64,000 bases of DNA, from positions 21,051,001-21,115,000 of the forward strand of contig OY540813.1 in the NCBI GenBank assembly GCA_961205875.1. The letters are read 5' to 3'. Position numbers and translations under genes: made by a program. Under the pieces are notes generated by a model that saw nothing but the letters and a program-made list of their open reading frames with translations, did no database searches and was not told the DNA's origin. Shown piece after piece: positions 62,896-64,000 of the stretch (positions within the stretch are counted from its first letter, which is position 1; every line of letters begins with the position of its first letter). This DNA comes from Sialis fuliginosa (Eukaryota > Arthropoda > Insecta > Megaloptera > Sialidae).

Positions 62896-63276
62896 TTAAT
62901 AATTGTATTTTAATTTGCGAAGTGACATGAATTGTTTTAAAACTTCATCAGTTACTTTCTGCCTTGCTTGTTGATGTTCAGCAATAATTGGTTGTAATAT
63001 TTCAACGAGAATTTTCTTCAGTTCTCCTGTTAGTAATTTCCCACTGGTATAATCTTCCTGAATCTGTTTTAATCTATCATCATCTTCTAAGAAGAATCGA
63101 AGATATTGGAATGATATATCAACCTCACAGTTTCCACCATGCTTTCGATGTTCTTCAATAGTATCTCGTCCTCCCGAGAATGCATGCTTGTTTACTTTAT
63201 TTTTTATTTGTTTTGGTGTATCTGTTAAGAATATTGTAGTGTTCGGATCACTCGCAGACATTTTTGTTTGGGCTCC
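62896..63276 (-). CDS. TrpRS: Cytosolic tryptophanyl-tRNA synthetase, last coding exon
   Basis: Class I aminoacyl-tRNA synthetase that charges tRNA-Trp in the cytosol. The exon starts after the acceptor TTTTCAG (- strand) with [12 protein letters not shown], where KMSAS is the class I KMSKS signature that binds ATP. It continues [71 protein letters not shown] and ends [10 protein letters not shown] before the stop at 62896-62898. The match to the animal cytosolic enzyme is very close throughout, with the expected C-terminus, so no truncation is seen. Exon length is 126 codons plus stop. The mitochondrial enzyme would lack this C-terminal form. Confidence 0.97.
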   Translation of the reverse strand, partial: GAQTKMSASDPNTTIFLTDTPKQIKNKVNKHAFSGGRDTIEEHRKHGGNCEVDISFQYLRFFLEDDDRLKQIQEDYTSGKLLTGELKKILVEILQPIIAEHQQARQKVTDEVLKQFMSLRKLKYNY

Positions 63277-63816
63277 CTGAAAATCATACATAAGATATTT
63301 ATATTATTGAAGTTATTCAAACAGAAAAGTGTTTAGAAACTAATTACAATATATTGTATATTTAATCATAAGATGATTAATGTAAACATTGTCAATTAAT
63401 AATAATAAATATTAATTGAGCAAACTTATTGTATTATTATTAACAAAACAATTTTAATTCTTTAATTTAGAAGCATTGGGTTAACACACTGTGTGCGTCG
63501 AACATGACTCCCGTGTACATACAAACATTTAGCCATGCGGTGAACACAGTAGCCATGTTCAGTGAGTTAAATATAACCGACACTAACTCAGTAACTAACT
63601 AACTCACTGAACATGGCTATCATATTCACCGTGTGGCCAAATGTTTGTATGAACATGGGAGCCGTGTTTGACATATACAACGTGTTGAATGGTCAATCAT
63701 GCAATCTTCTATCTCAGGGGCTGTCCAATTTATATTAAAACGCAAGTCAATTTTCAAGTAGTGAATTGGCCCATGAGCTGCCAGTAGAACTACATCGATC
63801 TATCTTTAAAACAAAC
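63277..63816 (-). other. TrpRS intron (540 bp)
   Basis: Donor GTTTGT after the CAG codon at 63817-63819 and acceptor TTTTCAG before 63276, phase 0. Holds a MITE at 63481-63690. Confidence 0.9.
63481..63690. mobile_element. Foldback MITE in the TrpRS intron
   Basis: The arms (about 63481-63567 and 63602-63690) share ATACAAACATTT, AGCCATGTTCAGTGAGTTA and TTAACACACTGTG / CGTGTTGAA ends in inverted order, around a short loop with repeated AACTAACT. About 210 bp, no frame. Confidence 0.75.
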
Positions 63817-64000
63817 CTGTAATGCAGGGAAAAATGAAGCATGTAATAACGCTGGCTTAGGAACTCCAATACGAGGAGCTACATCTCTTGTCATCCTAAA
63901 ATACGGATCTTGATCAATTGCACAAGGAATCAAGCAAGGAATATTTGCTTTACCGAAAATGAACGGAAATGATGAAGAGAATGACGGTGTTGCTTGCACG
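63817..64000 (-). CDS. TrpRS: Cytosolic tryptophanyl-tRNA synthetase, penultimate exon (partial at window edge)
   Basis: The open frame enters from beyond 64000 and ends CCTGCATTACAG at the donor. It encodes [20 protein letters not shown], then [40 protein letters not shown]. The segment [19 protein letters not shown] is the highly conserved catalytic-domain region next to the tryptophan pocket in eukaryotic enzymes. Joined in phase 0 it continues into GAQTKMSAS. The catalytic HIGH-like motif and the N-terminus lie beyond the right edge. Compared with the human protein as I recall it, the loop around FGKANIP is a few residues shorter. Confidence 0.97.

Overview
The window is a very AT-rich insect nuclear segment. 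A lepidopteran or close relative is the best guess, but this is inference: several Helitron 3' ends here carry the ACGCG...CGCGT hairpin plus CTAG typical of moth and butterfly genomes, and the 23.5 kb and 54.9 kb repeats resemble very common lepidopteran ones. No protein here fixes the order on its own. Most of the sequence is introns, intergenic DNA and non-autonomous transposons. No rRNA, tRNA or CRISPR array was recognised.

Three host genes can be supported. (1) Three + strand exons (26253-26605, 35946-36086, 44048-44283) give the C-terminal half of a class A GPCR, from TM5 to the stop codon. It is closest to the vasopressin/oxytocin (insect inotocin) receptor type. Its introns are about 9.3 and 8.0 kb, and TM1-TM4 were not found; they probably lie before the window or in unrecognised exons in 1-26252. 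(2) A compact + strand gene at 55277-56767 has three exons joined in phase 0 and encodes a 398-residue Lys/Glu/Ser/Asn-rich protein I do not recognise. (3) On the - strand, the last two coding exons of cytosolic tryptophanyl-tRNA synthetase (62896-63276, 63817-64000) include the KMSAS motif; the gene continues past the right edge. Genes 2 and 3 are convergent. Nothing suggests that the three genes work together.

Layout. 1-26252: no recognised exon; foldback elements at 88-606, 3356-3721, 6357-7533 and 13618-14319; a young Helitron family with one copy inserted inside another (3753-5555) and an inverted copy (7690-8605); a second Helitron family ending at 23263. 26253-44283: GPCR exons separated by MITE-rich introns, including a 9-bp-TSD (Mutator-like) element, a perfect 100-bp-arm palindrome of Penelope-like sequence and several TIR elements. 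44284-55276: repeats, including a TTAA-flanked element with a short coding remnant and a cluster of imperfect palindromes near 53.4-53.9 kb. 55277-64000: the orphan gene, further repeats and the synthetase.

No clearly new biological system was found. The most useful observations are the base-precise Helitron-in-Helitron insertion, the CSSP motif replacing CWxP in the receptor, the orphan gene, and the hammerhead-like cores in two Penelope-like fragments.
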